This document shows, in pieces, positions 27,981 through 37,836 of a DNA stretch of 52,800 nt. Within the stretch, counting starts at the first letter, position 1; each line of letters opens with the position of its first letter. The notes under the pieces are model-generated. The model was given only the letters and a program-made list of their open reading frames with translations. It was not told the origin of the DNA and ran no database searches. A program made the position numbers and the translations under genes. The DNA is from Planctomycetaceae bacterium (GTDB taxonomy: Bacteria > Planctomycetota > Planctomycetia > Pirellulales > Pirellulaceae), in contig JABHUV010000165.1 of assembly GCA_018658605.1 (NCBI GenBank), positions 1 through 52,800 of the forward strand. Reading direction: 5' to 3'.

Positions 27981-28778
27981 ATGAGTGACCTGACAAACAA
28001 AACAATCATTATTACTGGCAGTACACAGGGAGTCGGTGAAGCATGTGCAATTGATGCTGCTAAGAACGGTGCTGCGGCGATCGTCATCACGGGGCGTAAC
28101 CAAGAACGCGGGAATGCGGTATGCAGTGAAATTAAACGCCTTGGTTGCGAATCGATTTTCGTTGCCGCTGAACTCGATGATGTCGATCAATGCCGTCAGA
28201 TCGTAGCTACTTGTGACGAGCGATTTGGCCGAGTGGACGGATTGATCAATGCGGCTGCCGACACGAATCGTGGAACCATTGAAGAAACAACCGTTGAATT
28301 CTGGGACTACCAGATGAACGTCAATGTTCGGGCACCCTTTGTGTTAACTCAAGAATGTGTGCGGATCATGCAACGAGAAAAGATCGCAGGATCGATTGTA
28401 AATATCCTATCGGTTGCCGGTTTTTGTGGTATGGATATCCTTTGTTCTTACAGCACGACCAAAGGTGCCCTGCGTACACTTACAAAAAATAACGCCAACG
28501 CCCTGCGCCGCCACCGCATTCGAGTTAACGGTATCAATCTTGGCTGGACGGACACTCCCAATGAACAAGTTGTCCAAAAAGCTCAGGGCAGCTCGGAAGA
28601 TTGGCTCGCCGAAGCTGAAAAGGCTTCGCCTTTTGGACGACTATTGAAACCGGAAGATGTGGGAAGACTGACAAGCTATTTGCTTAGTGACGAATCTGGA
28701 ATATTAACCGGTTCCTGTATTGATTATTCGCAACGTGTGATGGGAGTCTTTCCACCGGAAGACGCCGTTCTACTCTAA
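27981..28778 (+). CDS. Short-chain dehydrogenase/reductase (SDR)
   Basis: 265 aa from the ATG at 27981; an open extension upstream lacks family similarity. Cofactor motif TGSTQGVG at residues 12-19, catalytic Ser in NILSVAG, and YSTTK (Tyr/Lys). The middle NAAAD replaces the usual NNAG. The C-terminus ends with GSCIDYSQRVMG, where the usual form is G..i.vdGG. Substrate unknown. It precedes the TatD gene by 27 nt on the same strand. Confidence 0.83.
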   Translation: MSDLTNKTIIITGSTQGVGEACAIDAAKNGAAAIVITGRNQERGNAVCSEIKRLGCESIFVAAELDDVDQCRQIVATCDERFGRVDGLINAAADTNRGTIEETTVEFWDYQMNVNVRAPFVLTQECVRIMQREKIAGSIVNILSVAGFCGMDILCSYSTTKGALRTLTKNNANALRRHRIRVNGINLGWTDTPNEQVVQKAQGSSEDWLAEAEKASPFGRLLKPEDVGRLTSYLLSDESGILTGSCIDYSQRVMGVFPPEDAVLL

Positions 28779-28805
28779 TCAAACAGATATTGGATTAGAT
28801 CCCAC

Positions 28806-29675
28806 ATGACCGCTAAAACTACCACTGCAGCCCGATTCATCGATACTCATGCTCACCTTGAAAGTGAGCAGTTTGATGGTCGACAGAATCTAGTGATCCA
28901 AACTGCACTCGCCGCAGGCGTGCAAAAATTAATTGCAATCGGCTGCACTTGGGGATCGAGTCAGAAAAGCCTATACCTGGCTAAACAACACGAAAATGTT
29001 TTCGCTGCTGTGGGCATCCATCCGAATTATTGTTCCACAGCAACGGCCTACGATTGGGAACGCATTCTGGCAATGCTTGATCACCCTAAAGTTGTTGCTT
29101 TAGGTGAAACAGGCCTCGATCGCTATTGGGATTACGCTCCCTTTGAACTACAGCAGAAGTATTTTGACCGCCACATACGCACTTCGCAAAAAACCGGATT
29201 GCCGTTTATTGTACATATGCGAGAGTGCGAACAGGAAATCTTAGAAATGCTTCAAGAGGCGCGGCAACGTGGGCCGCTGCGGGGCGTCATGCACTCGTTC
29301 ACCGGTGACAGCGTGATGGCAAGCAACTGCCTTGACCTCGGCATGTACATCTCTTTTGCCGGAATGGTTACGTTTAAGAAAAACGACGCCTTGCGAGAAG
29401 TAGCAGCCATGATCCCAGCGAACCGTATTTTACTCGAAACCGATTGTCCATATTTATCCCCACACCCCTACCGTAGCAAACGGCCAAACCATCCCGCTAT
29501 GATAGTTCATACGGCCCAGTGCGTCGCCGACGTGCGCGGTGTTTCACTTGAAGAGATCGGAATGCAATCAACCCAAAACGCCTGGAATCTTTTTACAAAA
29601 CTAGGCGGCAACGACGACAATGCCACAAACAAAGCGCAGGGTGAGCAATCAACTTGTGGTCGAGAGTTGCTCTAA
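28806..29675 (+). CDS. TatD family metal-dependent DNase
   Basis: 289 aa. Metal-ligand motif DTHAHLE at residues 13-19, a GETGLD segment near residue 101, HMRE near 139, MHSFTG near 163 and ETDCPYLSPHP near 211, as in TatD/YcfH/YabD nucleases. These act on single- or double-stranded DNA in repair and cell debris turnover. The C-terminal 25 residues are polar and non-conserved. It is convergent with the nuo operon (27 nt apart). Confidence 0.92.
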   Translation: MTAKTTTAARFIDTHAHLESEQFDGRQNLVIQTALAAGVQKLIAIGCTWGSSQKSLYLAKQHENVFAAVGIHPNYCSTATAYDWERILAMLDHPKVVALGETGLDRYWDYAPFELQQKYFDRHIRTSQKTGLPFIVHMRECEQEILEMLQEARQRGPLRGVMHSFTGDSVMASNCLDLGMYISFAGMVTFKKNDALREVAAMIPANRILLETDCPYLSPHPYRSKRPNHPAMIVHTAQCVADVRGVSLEEIGMQSTQNAWNLFTKLGGNDDNATNKAQGEQSTCGRELL

Positions 29676-29702
29676 ATCCGGCAGTTAACGCAGGTGAACC
29701 CC

Positions 29703-30137
29703 TTAGGCAGTCGCCTGCGGTTCAGACGACAACAGGTCTTCAAATAGCTCCAAGTGCCCTTGGGCGCTGCCCAAGGCTTCTTCTGCCAACGCTCGTTCAA
29801 CAGTATGTTCATCTAATGATGCAACACATTTTTCTACCAACAAAATATCGTCACGTTGGGTCCGTACTAAAAGCCGCAATAAATAATCCAACGAAGTGTC
29901 ATGCAAGCTCGTAAAGGTCAGCGGAAAAGCGCCCGCTTGAACAACGCCACCTTGGTCTAGAATCAATTCGCCAATCGCTTTTATCGTACGGTTTTGATCT
30001 TCTACCACGTCCATGACCGTCGCCAGCGATTCTTGCTCGCCATCATCAACCCACGGCGAAACGAATGCCATGTAGGATGCCAACGACGAACTATGGACAC
30101 CTAAAAGTCGATTCAAAATATCTATGGTATTGTTCAT
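29703..30137 (-). CDS. Unknown helical protein, last gene of the nuo operon
   Basis: 144 aa, almost entirely helical: helices at about 2-25, 33-60, 75-110 and 112-138. The layout suggests a four-helix bundle, possibly ferritin-like, but the set of Glu/His ligands is not convincing (His15, His80, His112 and His127 are the only histidines seen). It starts 18 nt after the stop of nuoN, so it is transcribed with complex I. I do not recognise the family. Confidence 0.6.
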   Translation of the reverse strand: MNNTIDILNRLLGVHSSSLASYMAFVSPWVDDGEQESLATVMDVVEDQNRTIKAIGELILDQGGVVQAGAFPLTFTSLHDTSLDYLLRLLVRTQRDDILLVEKCVASLDEHTVERALAEEALGSAQGHLELFEDLLSSEPQATA

Positions 30138-30155
30138 AATATGTTTTTCTTTACG

Positions 30156-31919
30156 CTAAGCAATAAACCAAACGACAGCTTGTTGAGCAACATGGGCAAC
30201 CGATTCCCAACATACAATAAGCAGTACCGTGGGAGCGGTAATGGCGATCACGTAGGCTGTTTCAATCTTACCTACTTCAAGGTTTCCGACAGGCTTGGCA
30301 ATAGAGGGCTCACCCATGATCATCGTTTTAATCACGGCTATGTAATAAAACAGGCTGATCGCAGTATTGATTCCAGCCACCACTAAGATGACCAATAAAT
30401 AGTTTTGCGTGGTGGCGGTGTAAGCTTCGGTGATCGAAGCGAAAATTGCGAATTTACCTAAGAAGCCCGCAAGCGGCGGCAGTCCAACGAGACTAAAGAA
30501 GATCAAAGCTAAACAAATAACCAAGGCGGGGCGTGTTTTGATCATGCCTGAATAATCTGAAATTTCTTCGCTGCCAATATAGTTTCGCAGGAATGCGATA
30601 ATCGCAAATGCACCAAGGTTCATGAATACGTAAACAACAATGTATTGTAACAACGCACTTGCCGCATTCTCTGCTCCCGACGAGTCAACACCTAACAACG
30701 CCATTAGCGGACAAATTGCCATGATCATATAGCCTGCATGAGCTATTGTCGAATACGCCAACATGCGTTTAATATTTGTTTGGCCGTACGCAGCAAGGTT
30801 ACCAAAAGTCGTTGTAATGATGGCAAAGAATGCTACCAACAAACTAATGAAGTTGCGAACCGGTGCTAATTGAGCGTCCTTGGCTGCCTTGCGAGTCGTT
30901 CGATCGTCAAGCTGATCTGGCGATTCAACTGCAGCAACCGCCGTATCAATAACTTCGTCATCTGCAGCATCTTTTAAAATAGCTACAGGTGTCGTCTGTT
31001 GCATGTCGAGCAATTGCACATTGGCAGTTGCTCCATCAGCTTCGGCACTGTCAGCTACCGTTTCCAGTGGTACGGACCCCAAACCAACAGCCAAACGTAA
31101 CAACAATGCCAACGCAGCGGCTTTCGAAGCAATACTGAGAAATGCATTGACTTCAGCACATGCACCGTGAAACACATCAGGTGCCCAAAAATGAAATGGA
31201 ACGACTGACAACTTGAAGGCCACGCCAGCTGCAATCATAATGGCGCTCAAACAAAGAACCGCTTGTTCTGATGCTGACATGTTCGGCAAGATTTCCGCCA
31301 ACTGTAAAGCAATCGTTGGCAAATGCGCCGAACTAGTTAAACCCGACAATAACGAAATGCCGTAGAGCATAATCCCTGCGGCACCGGCACCATAAATGGC
31401 ATACTTAAGGCCCGCTTCGCTACCACGGCGGCGCCCCTTCATCAACGCAGCTAATACATACGATGGCACACTGGTCATTTCAATGGCTAGGAATACGACC
31501 AAAAGATGATTCGCTGAAACCATCAAACACATTCCTAGGGTCGCACCGAAAATGAGTGAATAAATATCCGCTCCATCTTCGCGGTCAGGAATGCCGGAAA
31601 TTTTGGTGAAAATCAAAAACATCACCAAGAAACCCATCAAGATCGTCCGCATCGCAACAGTTAATCCATCATGAACCAATAGTCCGGTAAATAGTTCACT
31701 GCCAATTAACTCTTCCGACCCAAGCTCCCAAGGGCGACTTGAGATTAACCCAGCAACCGCTCCAACCAAAGCAACCCAAAACAGATCAATACGACGAGAA
31801 ATCAGCCGCACCAATAAAAAGAGCGAGATAAACAGACTCAAACAAATCTCTGGCATGAACAACATGATGCTGTTCTCCGAGTCTGCGGTTAAGTCGGTGA
31901 TGAGAGATTGAAAATTCAT
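30156..31919 (-). CDS. nuoN: NADH-quinone oxidoreductase subunit N
   Basis: 587 aa membrane subunit of complex I, one of the three antiporter-like proton-pumping subunits. Key segments: EMTSVPSYVLAAL with the glutamate, LKYAIYGAGAAGIMLYG, KLSVVPFHFWAPDVFHG with the lysine, and TNIKRMLAYSTIAHAGY. Longer than the roughly 485 aa E. coli protein: an acidic, non-hydrophobic insert lies at about residues 282-352. The usual GAPTPV after WAPD is GACAEV here. Follows nuoM by 63 nt. Confidence 0.93.
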   Translation of the reverse strand: MNFQSLITDLTADSENSIMLFMPEICLSLFISLFLLVRLISRRIDLFWVALVGAVAGLISSRPWELGSEELIGSELFTGLLVHDGLTVAMRTILMGFLVMFLIFTKISGIPDREDGADIYSLIFGATLGMCLMVSANHLLVVFLAIEMTSVPSYVLAALMKGRRRGSEAGLKYAIYGAGAAGIMLYGISLLSGLTSSAHLPTIALQLAEILPNMSASEQAVLCLSAIMIAAGVAFKLSVVPFHFWAPDVFHGACAEVNAFLSIASKAAALALLLRLAVGLGSVPLETVADSAEADGATANVQLLDMQQTTPVAILKDAADDEVIDTAVAAVESPDQLDDRTTRKAAKDAQLAPVRNFISLLVAFFAIITTTFGNLAAYGQTNIKRMLAYSTIAHAGYMIMAICPLMALLGVDSSGAENAASALLQYIVVYVFMNLGAFAIIAFLRNYIGSEEISDYSGMIKTRPALVICLALIFFSLVGLPPLAGFLGKFAIFASITEAYTATTQNYLLVILVVAGINTAISLFYYIAVIKTMIMGEPSIAKPVGNLEVGKIETAYVIAITAPTVLLIVCWESVAHVAQQAVVWFIA

Positions 31920-31982
31920 AACTTACTTTGTTAGGTTTTGTGATCTTTTGACCGTTAAATAATGTCTTCGTTTTCCTTGCTA

Positions 31983-33803
31983 TTACTGTTGTTCGTTTAT
32001 GCTTACAACTAAGGCATCTTCATTACGAATCATTGAACTGAGCGGTTGTACAACATCTACTGATTGTGCAGTGACAACAGGTTCCACTTCTTCTGCCTCA
32101 GTCGCCGCGTCTTGTTCAATGCTCGCTTCATATCGGACTCGCCACTCATTTAACGAATCAACTTGGGCTTCGACAGTATTGTCCATGTAACGAATCACTA
32201 GGTTTGGAAAAACGCCAAAAAGGATTGCTAGTGACAATAGAATCGCACCAATGGAGAATTCTCGATTGTTGATCGGGCGTATTTCGTCTGCATGAGGGCC
32301 TTTGTACTTGGGGCCAAGGTACACACGTTGGATAGCCCACAGAATATACGCAGCTGTGAGAATCACTACGCTGGCGGACAAAATTGCCAACAACGGACTG
32401 AATTTCCAAACACTCAATACAACTAGAACTTCGCCAATGAACCCACAAAGTCCAGGCAGGCCTAGGCCGGCAAAGAACAGACCCATAGCCAGCGCCGTGT
32501 ATTTTGGCATCAGCCCATAGAGCCCGCCAAACTCGTCGAGGTTTCGATGGTGCACTCGGTCATAAATAATTCCAACCATAAAGAACATACCGGCTGACGA
32601 AATACCGTGACCAATCATTTGGAACATGGCACCGTTGATACCCATTTTCCAATAATCACCATCGCCCATGATCGTCCAGACGCCAAAGCCTAGAACGACA
32701 TATCCCATATGGCTAACCGAACTATAGGCAACCATCCGTTTGAAGTCTTTTTGAGCTAATGCTGCAAACGCACCATAAATCATACTAGCCACACCTAATC
32801 CACATACCAGATATGCAAGTTCTAGGCCACCAACTGGGCAGATAGGATAGCAGATCCGGATGATCCCATATCCACCCATTTTCAGCAACACACCAGCTAG
32901 AATCATCGAAATCGGAGTCGGAGCTTCCACGTGTGCATCGGGCAACCATGTATGCACCGGTATCGATGGTACTTTGACTAAGAAGCCAATAAAAAGTAAC
33001 AAGAAGCACCACCATTGAACTGTGGGACTAAAACAATCGGTATGTTGGCCAATTTCAGCCAATGCCAATAAATTAAACGTGTGAATGGGTGCATGATTTC
33101 CATCACTATCTGCCTGAATCGCTAGCACCTCAGACACCACACTCTCATTTAAATTTAGAGTAAGTAGCGTATCTGCGTCCACTTTTGTCAGGTCACTAGC
33201 AAAGTACAGTACAAGAATTGCAATTAGCATCAATACACTACCAAGCAATGTGTAGAGGAAAAACTTGATTGCAGCGTATTCTCGCCGTGGCCCACCCCAA
33301 ATGCCAATCAAGAAATACATCGGCAGTAGCATGACTTCCCAAAAAACGTAAAACAGGAAGAAGTCAAGCGCCAGGAAGACACCCAGCATTCCGGTTTCTA
33401 GCAGCAGGAATAAAATACAATAAGCTTTCAAGTGCTTTTTAATCGACCAACTTGCACCAACGGCCAGTACACTGATTCCCGTCGTCAGCATGATCAGCGG
33501 AAAGCTAATACCATCAAGACCCATTGCAAAATGGATGTCAAATGCGGGAATCCAATCCACGCTAAATGCCTTTTGCATGTCTGCCGTATTCGAATGGAAC
33601 CGAGCGTCACCGCTCAACAAAAACACACCTACCGTGACGGCAAACGTAATTAACGTGATTGCCAAGGTCGCCATCAACAATAGATTTTTGTTCTCCGCTT
33701 CGTTAACACCTTCTTCGTCCTTGAAACTCGGAAAGAAGGCTAGAGCAAGGGCGCCAATTGTTGGCAAAAAGACAATGAGTGTAATACTGTTAAAAAAGTC
33801 CAT
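31983..33803 (-). CDS. nuoM: NADH-quinone oxidoreductase subunit M
   Basis: 606 aa membrane subunit, antiporter-like. Visible: FYVFWEVMLLPMYFLIG with the conserved glutamate, KVPSIPVHTWLPDAHVEAPTP with the lysine, and KDFKRMVAYSSVSHMGYV. About 95 aa longer than E. coli NuoM; the extra sequence is a polar insert at about residues 205-245 and a C-terminal acidic tail. Lies 132 nt downstream of nuoL. Confidence 0.95.
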   Translation of the reverse strand: MDFFNSITLIVFLPTIGALALAFFPSFKDEEGVNEAENKNLLLMATLAITLITFAVTVGVFLLSGDARFHSNTADMQKAFSVDWIPAFDIHFAMGLDGISFPLIMLTTGISVLAVGASWSIKKHLKAYCILFLLLETGMLGVFLALDFFLFYVFWEVMLLPMYFLIGIWGGPRREYAAIKFFLYTLLGSVLMLIAILVLYFASDLTKVDADTLLTLNLNESVVSEVLAIQADSDGNHAPIHTFNLLALAEIGQHTDCFSPTVQWWCFLLLFIGFLVKVPSIPVHTWLPDAHVEAPTPISMILAGVLLKMGGYGIIRICYPICPVGGLELAYLVCGLGVASMIYGAFAALAQKDFKRMVAYSSVSHMGYVVLGFGVWTIMGDGDYWKMGINGAMFQMIGHGISSAGMFFMVGIIYDRVHHRNLDEFGGLYGLMPKYTALAMGLFFAGLGLPGLCGFIGEVLVVLSVWKFSPLLAILSASVVILTAAYILWAIQRVYLGPKYKGPHADEIRPINNREFSIGAILLSLAILFGVFPNLVIRYMDNTVEAQVDSLNEWRVRYEASIEQDAATEAEEVEPVVTAQSVDVVQPLSSMIRNEDALVVSINEQQ

Positions 33804-33935
33804 AATTTATCTCTCGTATATCTTCGAAACTCTTCGAAGCTCTTTGTTTATTTCCCGCACGTGGTGGGAAAGTGTTTTTCAAATGAAATAAAAGGTCAAA
33901 AAAGTTGTAAGTAAGTATTTTGAAATGTTAAATGA

Positions 33936-36701
33936 CTAGTGTCCGGCAATGGAAACAGGGTCCCACATAAAACTAACAAGGACAAATACCGTAATCGCCG
34001 CAATGACAATGAACAGCACATATTGTCGCAAACTCCCAGTTTGTACCCGCCGTAGCGAAACGCCTGCTTGGTAAATCCAGCGAGCCATCAAGTTAACGGA
34101 TCCATCAACAATAATTTGGTCCGCCAGTCGCTCCCAAAATCTCGCTGCAGCTTTCGTTGCCCGAGCACAGAAGTGGATAATGGAGTCCAAAATATTCTGA
34201 TCAATCCAACTGATCCATCTGCCAATCACTTGCGACGGCTTCACAAAAATCACTTCGTACAATTCATCAAACCACCATTTATTGAGCAGGAAGTTATGAA
34301 TCCACTTGAATTTAGCAGCCATCTCCGCAGCTACCAATCCTCGTGATCCAGGCAAAACGTACATAAACGCCGCTAGCAAAATACCAATGATTCCAGTCAC
34401 TGTTGCTAACAATGTCACGGGCGTCTTAATGGCATCCATGTGACTTAAATGTTCATCAGGTACAATGATCGCCGCCACAGAACCATTTAACGTTGTGCCG
34501 TTAATAGTCGCTGGTCGTGAGGCTTCAAGTAACGTGCTCAAGTCAAATCCCTTTTGCAATGGATTTGGCCAAGCAACAGCAATGGCAAACACGGCCAAGA
34601 TTACCAATGGATATACCATGTTGGGATATTCGTGAGCGTGCGAGTACCGTTCTTCATTACGAGGCTTACCGGCAAACGTCATAAACCACATACGGAACAT
34701 GTAAAAAGCAGTAATTGCTGCACTTGCAGTCGCCACCCAGAAAAATATACCTCCGAAGGCAAAGCCATTTTGTTGTCCCCAACTGAAGGCTTGCTCGAGA
34801 ATCGAGTCTTTCGAGTAATAGCCACTTGTGCCAATTACAAACGGAATCCCCGCACCAGCAATTGCTAAACAGGCAACGAACATTGTGTACGCGGTTACAG
34901 GAATCTTTTTACGGAGACCACCCATTTCACGCATATCATTTGTGTGCACAGCATGAATTACCGAACCGGAACCCATGAATAGTAAACTCTTGAAAAACGC
35001 ATGAGTGAATAAGTGTAATAGTCCAGCAACCCAACCACCGGCGCCTAAGGCCATGATCATATAGCCCAGCTGTGAAATAGTTGAGTAAGCGAGTACTTTC
35101 TTGATGTCGTTTGCCGTAATAGCTATCGTGGCTCCGATAAACAAAGTGATCGTTCCAATAATGGCAATGACCAACAAGGCCTCGGGGACAAACATGGGAT
35201 AGAACCGGCCAACCAAGAACACACCAGCAGCCACCATCGTCGCTGAATGGACCAAAGCGGACACGGGAGTTGGACCTTCCATTGCATCCGGCAGCCAAAC
35301 ATGCAAGGGGAACTGGGCACTCTTACCAATACAGCCACAGAAGATACCTAGACCACCGATAATCATCAGCCAATAGCCTAGCGGAGATTCTCCGTTTTCA
35401 ACCCGCTCGTGTTGTAATTCAGCAATCGCTTGTTCCGCGCTGACTCCGTGTTCGGTGCTGTGATCTTTGATTTCTTGTTCATAAAATGCGGCAACAAGGT
35501 TCGCAGGTACAACCGCAGGCACACTAGAGCTATCAACACCTTCGTGAGCTTCAACGTGGTGAACCGTCGCTGCCTTCATTTGACTGAACAAGCCGCTTTC
35601 ATTGCCGTCATCACCGTAGTTAAATGTCCCGAAGCCAGTCCAGAAAATCATCAGTCCGATAATCATCCCAAAGTCACCGACGCGGTTAACAATAAAAGCT
35701 TTGTTCGCTGCGGTTGAAGCGCTTTTTCGTTCGACATAAAAACCAATCAGGAAGTAAGAACAAATCCCAACTAATTCCCAAAACACAAAGGTCATTGCTA
35801 CGTTTCCAGCAAGAACCAATCCCAACATGCTGAAACAGAACAACGATAATGCCTGGAAGAATCGAGGGTATCGTCCCGTGCGGTGGCAATGGCTACCATC
35901 TTCCATACTGACTTCGTGGTCAACGAACATAAAATCGTCTTCAGGGTCATCAGCGTGCTCATCGTGATCATCATGCTCATCGTGATGAGCATGATCATCG
36001 TGACTACCTGCACCAAATCGGTAGAAGAAAGCGAGGAAGCGGTTTTTTGCGCAATCAACCGCGGCACCGCGCTTCGATGATGGTAGTTCATCATCCATAT
36101 ACTTGTAAGCGTAAAGATGAATCAGCGATGCAATTAACGTGACCATACAAAACATGGCTAATGTCAGCGAATCAATGTAGTATCCGATTGTCAGAGCGAG
36201 AGAGCCAAATTTTCCGAGCGTATAATAAACACCAGACAACGGTTCGAACTGCGGGCCATGATGAGACCCGCCTTCCTGGTGAGCATGCGATTCGTCTGCT
36301 GAGTCTTCATGGGCGACAAATAGTTCGCGATTGTGACTTGCCGTCGAGTTCAGCGCTGTGGAATCGTGGTCGTGGTCCGCTTCATCATGTTCAGCTTCAC
36401 CATGGTCTTCATGTGCACTATGGCTAGTGTTGAGGTGCCTTAAATGTTCCTCATTGGATTCTTTCAATTCAGCCAAAACCTGAACGTTTGATTTCCCACT
36501 AGGATTTTCGCCTTGCAGCCAGACTGCAAGTGAAATAAATGACAGCACTGCCGAGGTGACAATTGCACCCATTGAAATCCAGGCCGACACACGACTGAGG
36601 TTCTTTTTGCGCAACGCATGACCAGCCAGGAGGTTCACAAAGAACGCTCCAAGCGGAAGTAAAACCGCTACACCCAATAGTATTGAAATTGTATTTTCCA
36701 T
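33936..36701 (-). CDS. nuoL: NADH-quinone oxidoreductase subunit L, with His/Asp-rich inserts
   Basis: 921 aa; the usual length is about 610-650. The core is clear: FWELVGICSYFLIGFY, KSAQFPLHVWLPDAMEGPTPVSALVHSATMVAAG, NDIKKVLAYSTISQLGYM, and the C-terminal lateral-helix region. Three inserts explain the length: about residues 68-152 (His/Asp/Glu-rich, e.g. HDEADHDHDS), 203-278 (HDDHAHHDEHDDHDEHADD) and 362-440. The first two lie in the loops after helix 2 and helix 3. Overlaps the nuoK stop by 1 nt (TGATG). Confidence 0.95.
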   Translation of the reverse strand: MENTISILLGVAVLLPLGAFFVNLLAGHALRKKNLSRVSAWISMGAIVTSAVLSFISLAVWLQGENPSGKSNVQVLAELKESNEEHLRHLNTSHSAHEDHGEAEHDEADHDHDSTALNSTASHNRELFVAHEDSADESHAHQEGGSHHGPQFEPLSGVYYTLGKFGSLALTIGYYIDSLTLAMFCMVTLIASLIHLYAYKYMDDELPSSKRGAAVDCAKNRFLAFFYRFGAGSHDDHAHHDEHDDHDEHADDPEDDFMFVDHEVSMEDGSHCHRTGRYPRFFQALSLFCFSMLGLVLAGNVAMTFVFWELVGICSYFLIGFYVERKSASTAANKAFIVNRVGDFGMIIGLMIFWTGFGTFNYGDDGNESGLFSQMKAATVHHVEAHEGVDSSSVPAVVPANLVAAFYEQEIKDHSTEHGVSAEQAIAELQHERVENGESPLGYWLMIIGGLGIFCGCIGKSAQFPLHVWLPDAMEGPTPVSALVHSATMVAAGVFLVGRFYPMFVPEALLVIAIIGTITLFIGATIAITANDIKKVLAYSTISQLGYMIMALGAGGWVAGLLHLFTHAFFKSLLFMGSGSVIHAVHTNDMREMGGLRKKIPVTAYTMFVACLAIAGAGIPFVIGTSGYYSKDSILEQAFSWGQQNGFAFGGIFFWVATASAAITAFYMFRMWFMTFAGKPRNEERYSHAHEYPNMVYPLVILAVFAIAVAWPNPLQKGFDLSTLLEASRPATINGTTLNGSVAAIIVPDEHLSHMDAIKTPVTLLATVTGIIGILLAAFMYVLPGSRGLVAAEMAAKFKWIHNFLLNKWWFDELYEVIFVKPSQVIGRWISWIDQNILDSIIHFCARATKAAARFWERLADQIIVDGSVNLMARWIYQAGVSLRRVQTGSLRQYVLFIVIAAITVFVLVSFMWDPVSIAGH

Positions 36702-37039
36702 CAGCCTTTTAACTCATTCGCACGGTCGATATCAATCGTGCTGTGGTTGTTATAAAAATTCAATGCGATTGCCAATGCTACAGCCGCTTCCGCAGCTGCC
36801 AAAACGATGACAAACAAAGCGATCAATTGACCATCAAGCCCCAGTGTGTCACCTTCGCTGCGTAACAATCGACTTCCAAAAGCGATGAAATTGATATTGG
36901 CTCCATTCAGCACCAACTCTACTCCCATCAATACACCCAATAAATTTCGTTTAGTCGCCATGCATACGGCACCAAGGACAAAAAGTATTGCCCCGACTGC
37001 CAAGTACCATGAAACACTAACGGTTGCGAAAAGTAACAT
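36701..37039 (-). CDS. nuoK: NADH-quinone oxidoreductase subunit K
   Basis: 112 aa, three membrane helices, with the conserved Glu in GVELVLNGANINF and the second in AAAEAAVALAI. Part of the proton-transfer path of complex I. Stop and start of nuoL share one base, showing translational coupling; nuoJ ends 35 nt upstream. Normal length apart from a short polar C-terminal tail. Confidence 0.95.
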   Translation of the reverse strand: MLLFATVSVSWYLAVGAILFVLGAVCMATKRNLLGVLMGVELVLNGANINFIAFGSRLLRSEGDTLGLDGQLIALFVIVLAAAEAAVALAIALNFYNNHSTIDIDRANELKG

Positions 37040-37074
37040 CTATATAATTCCAATCATCTCTAGCTGCTAAAAGC

Positions 37075-37836
37075 CTAATCCTCGTCTGGGTTGTCCGTGT
37101 TGTTATCATTTGCATCAAGTGGATTTGTTGCCTGTTTATTCTTTCGTAGGACAACATATCTTTCTTCTTCAAGAACTTCGTCTTCCTCTTCCATCTTGAA
37201 AACTGACAGGCGAGCGCGACTGCTACGCAAACCGGTTGCGTGTGATAGCTTCTTCGTACGAGCCATATAAGCTGCTCCAATAAGCACGACGAGCAAGTGA
37301 ACCGAGATAATAATAAACGGCATCAAATACCCTGATTTACCATGGTTTAATTTATCATTGGGATCATCCAATTTATCAACGCGTACACCAGTGAGGGCCA
37401 AACCCAAGGGGGTAGCGGCTTTGGTATCTACAACATGAGCGTCTGTCGGATCTTGAGGCGACCGCCAATCCTCTGAACCAAATGCTGCAAACAACAATAC
37501 CATCAGCAATGACCCACCCACGACGGTCGCTAAGATCCAATCGTGCGTGTGAGTCTTCATGTTTACGAAATCTTTTTGGGCTGTTAGCATCACACCAAAA
37601 ATCAACAGCACCATCGTGCCACCCACATAAATCATCAACTGCATGGCACCGACGAATTCAGCACCCGCCAAAAAGAACAATCCTGCAGTGGATCCTAATG
37701 ACAACACCAAATAAAACGCCATGCGAACGATGTTTTGTGAAATTAAAACACCGCAACCAAAGCCGATTGCTGAACCGGCAAAAATGATAAAGAAAAATTG
37801 GTGCCAATAGGCCCAAGCGACAGCCATTAATTCCAT
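37075..37836 (-). CDS. nuoJ: NADH-quinone oxidoreductase subunit J
   Basis: 253 aa. The five-helix core includes AEFVGAMQLMIYVGGTMVLLIFG, the typical NuoJ signature. The last 60 residues form a long hydrophilic tail, rich in Asp, Glu and Asn, that is not part of the conserved family. Start overlaps the stop of nuoH by one base (TAATG). Confidence 0.93.
   Translation of the reverse strand: MELMAVAWAYWHQFFFIIFAGSAIGFGCGVLISQNIVRMAFYLVLSLGSTAGLFFLAGAEFVGAMQLMIYVGGTMVLLIFGVMLTAQKDFVNMKTHTHDWILATVVGGSLLMVLLFAAFGSEDWRSPQDPTDAHVVDTKAATPLGLALTGVRVDKLDDPNDKLNHGKSGYLMPFIIISVHLLVVLIGAAYMARTKKLSHATGLRSSRARLSVFKMEEEDEVLEEERYVVLRKNKQATNPLDANDNNTDNPDED

Noticed and set aside
35798..36094. 98-codon open frame inside nuoL on the minus strand
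   Set aside because: A shadow of the His/Asp-rich insert in another frame.
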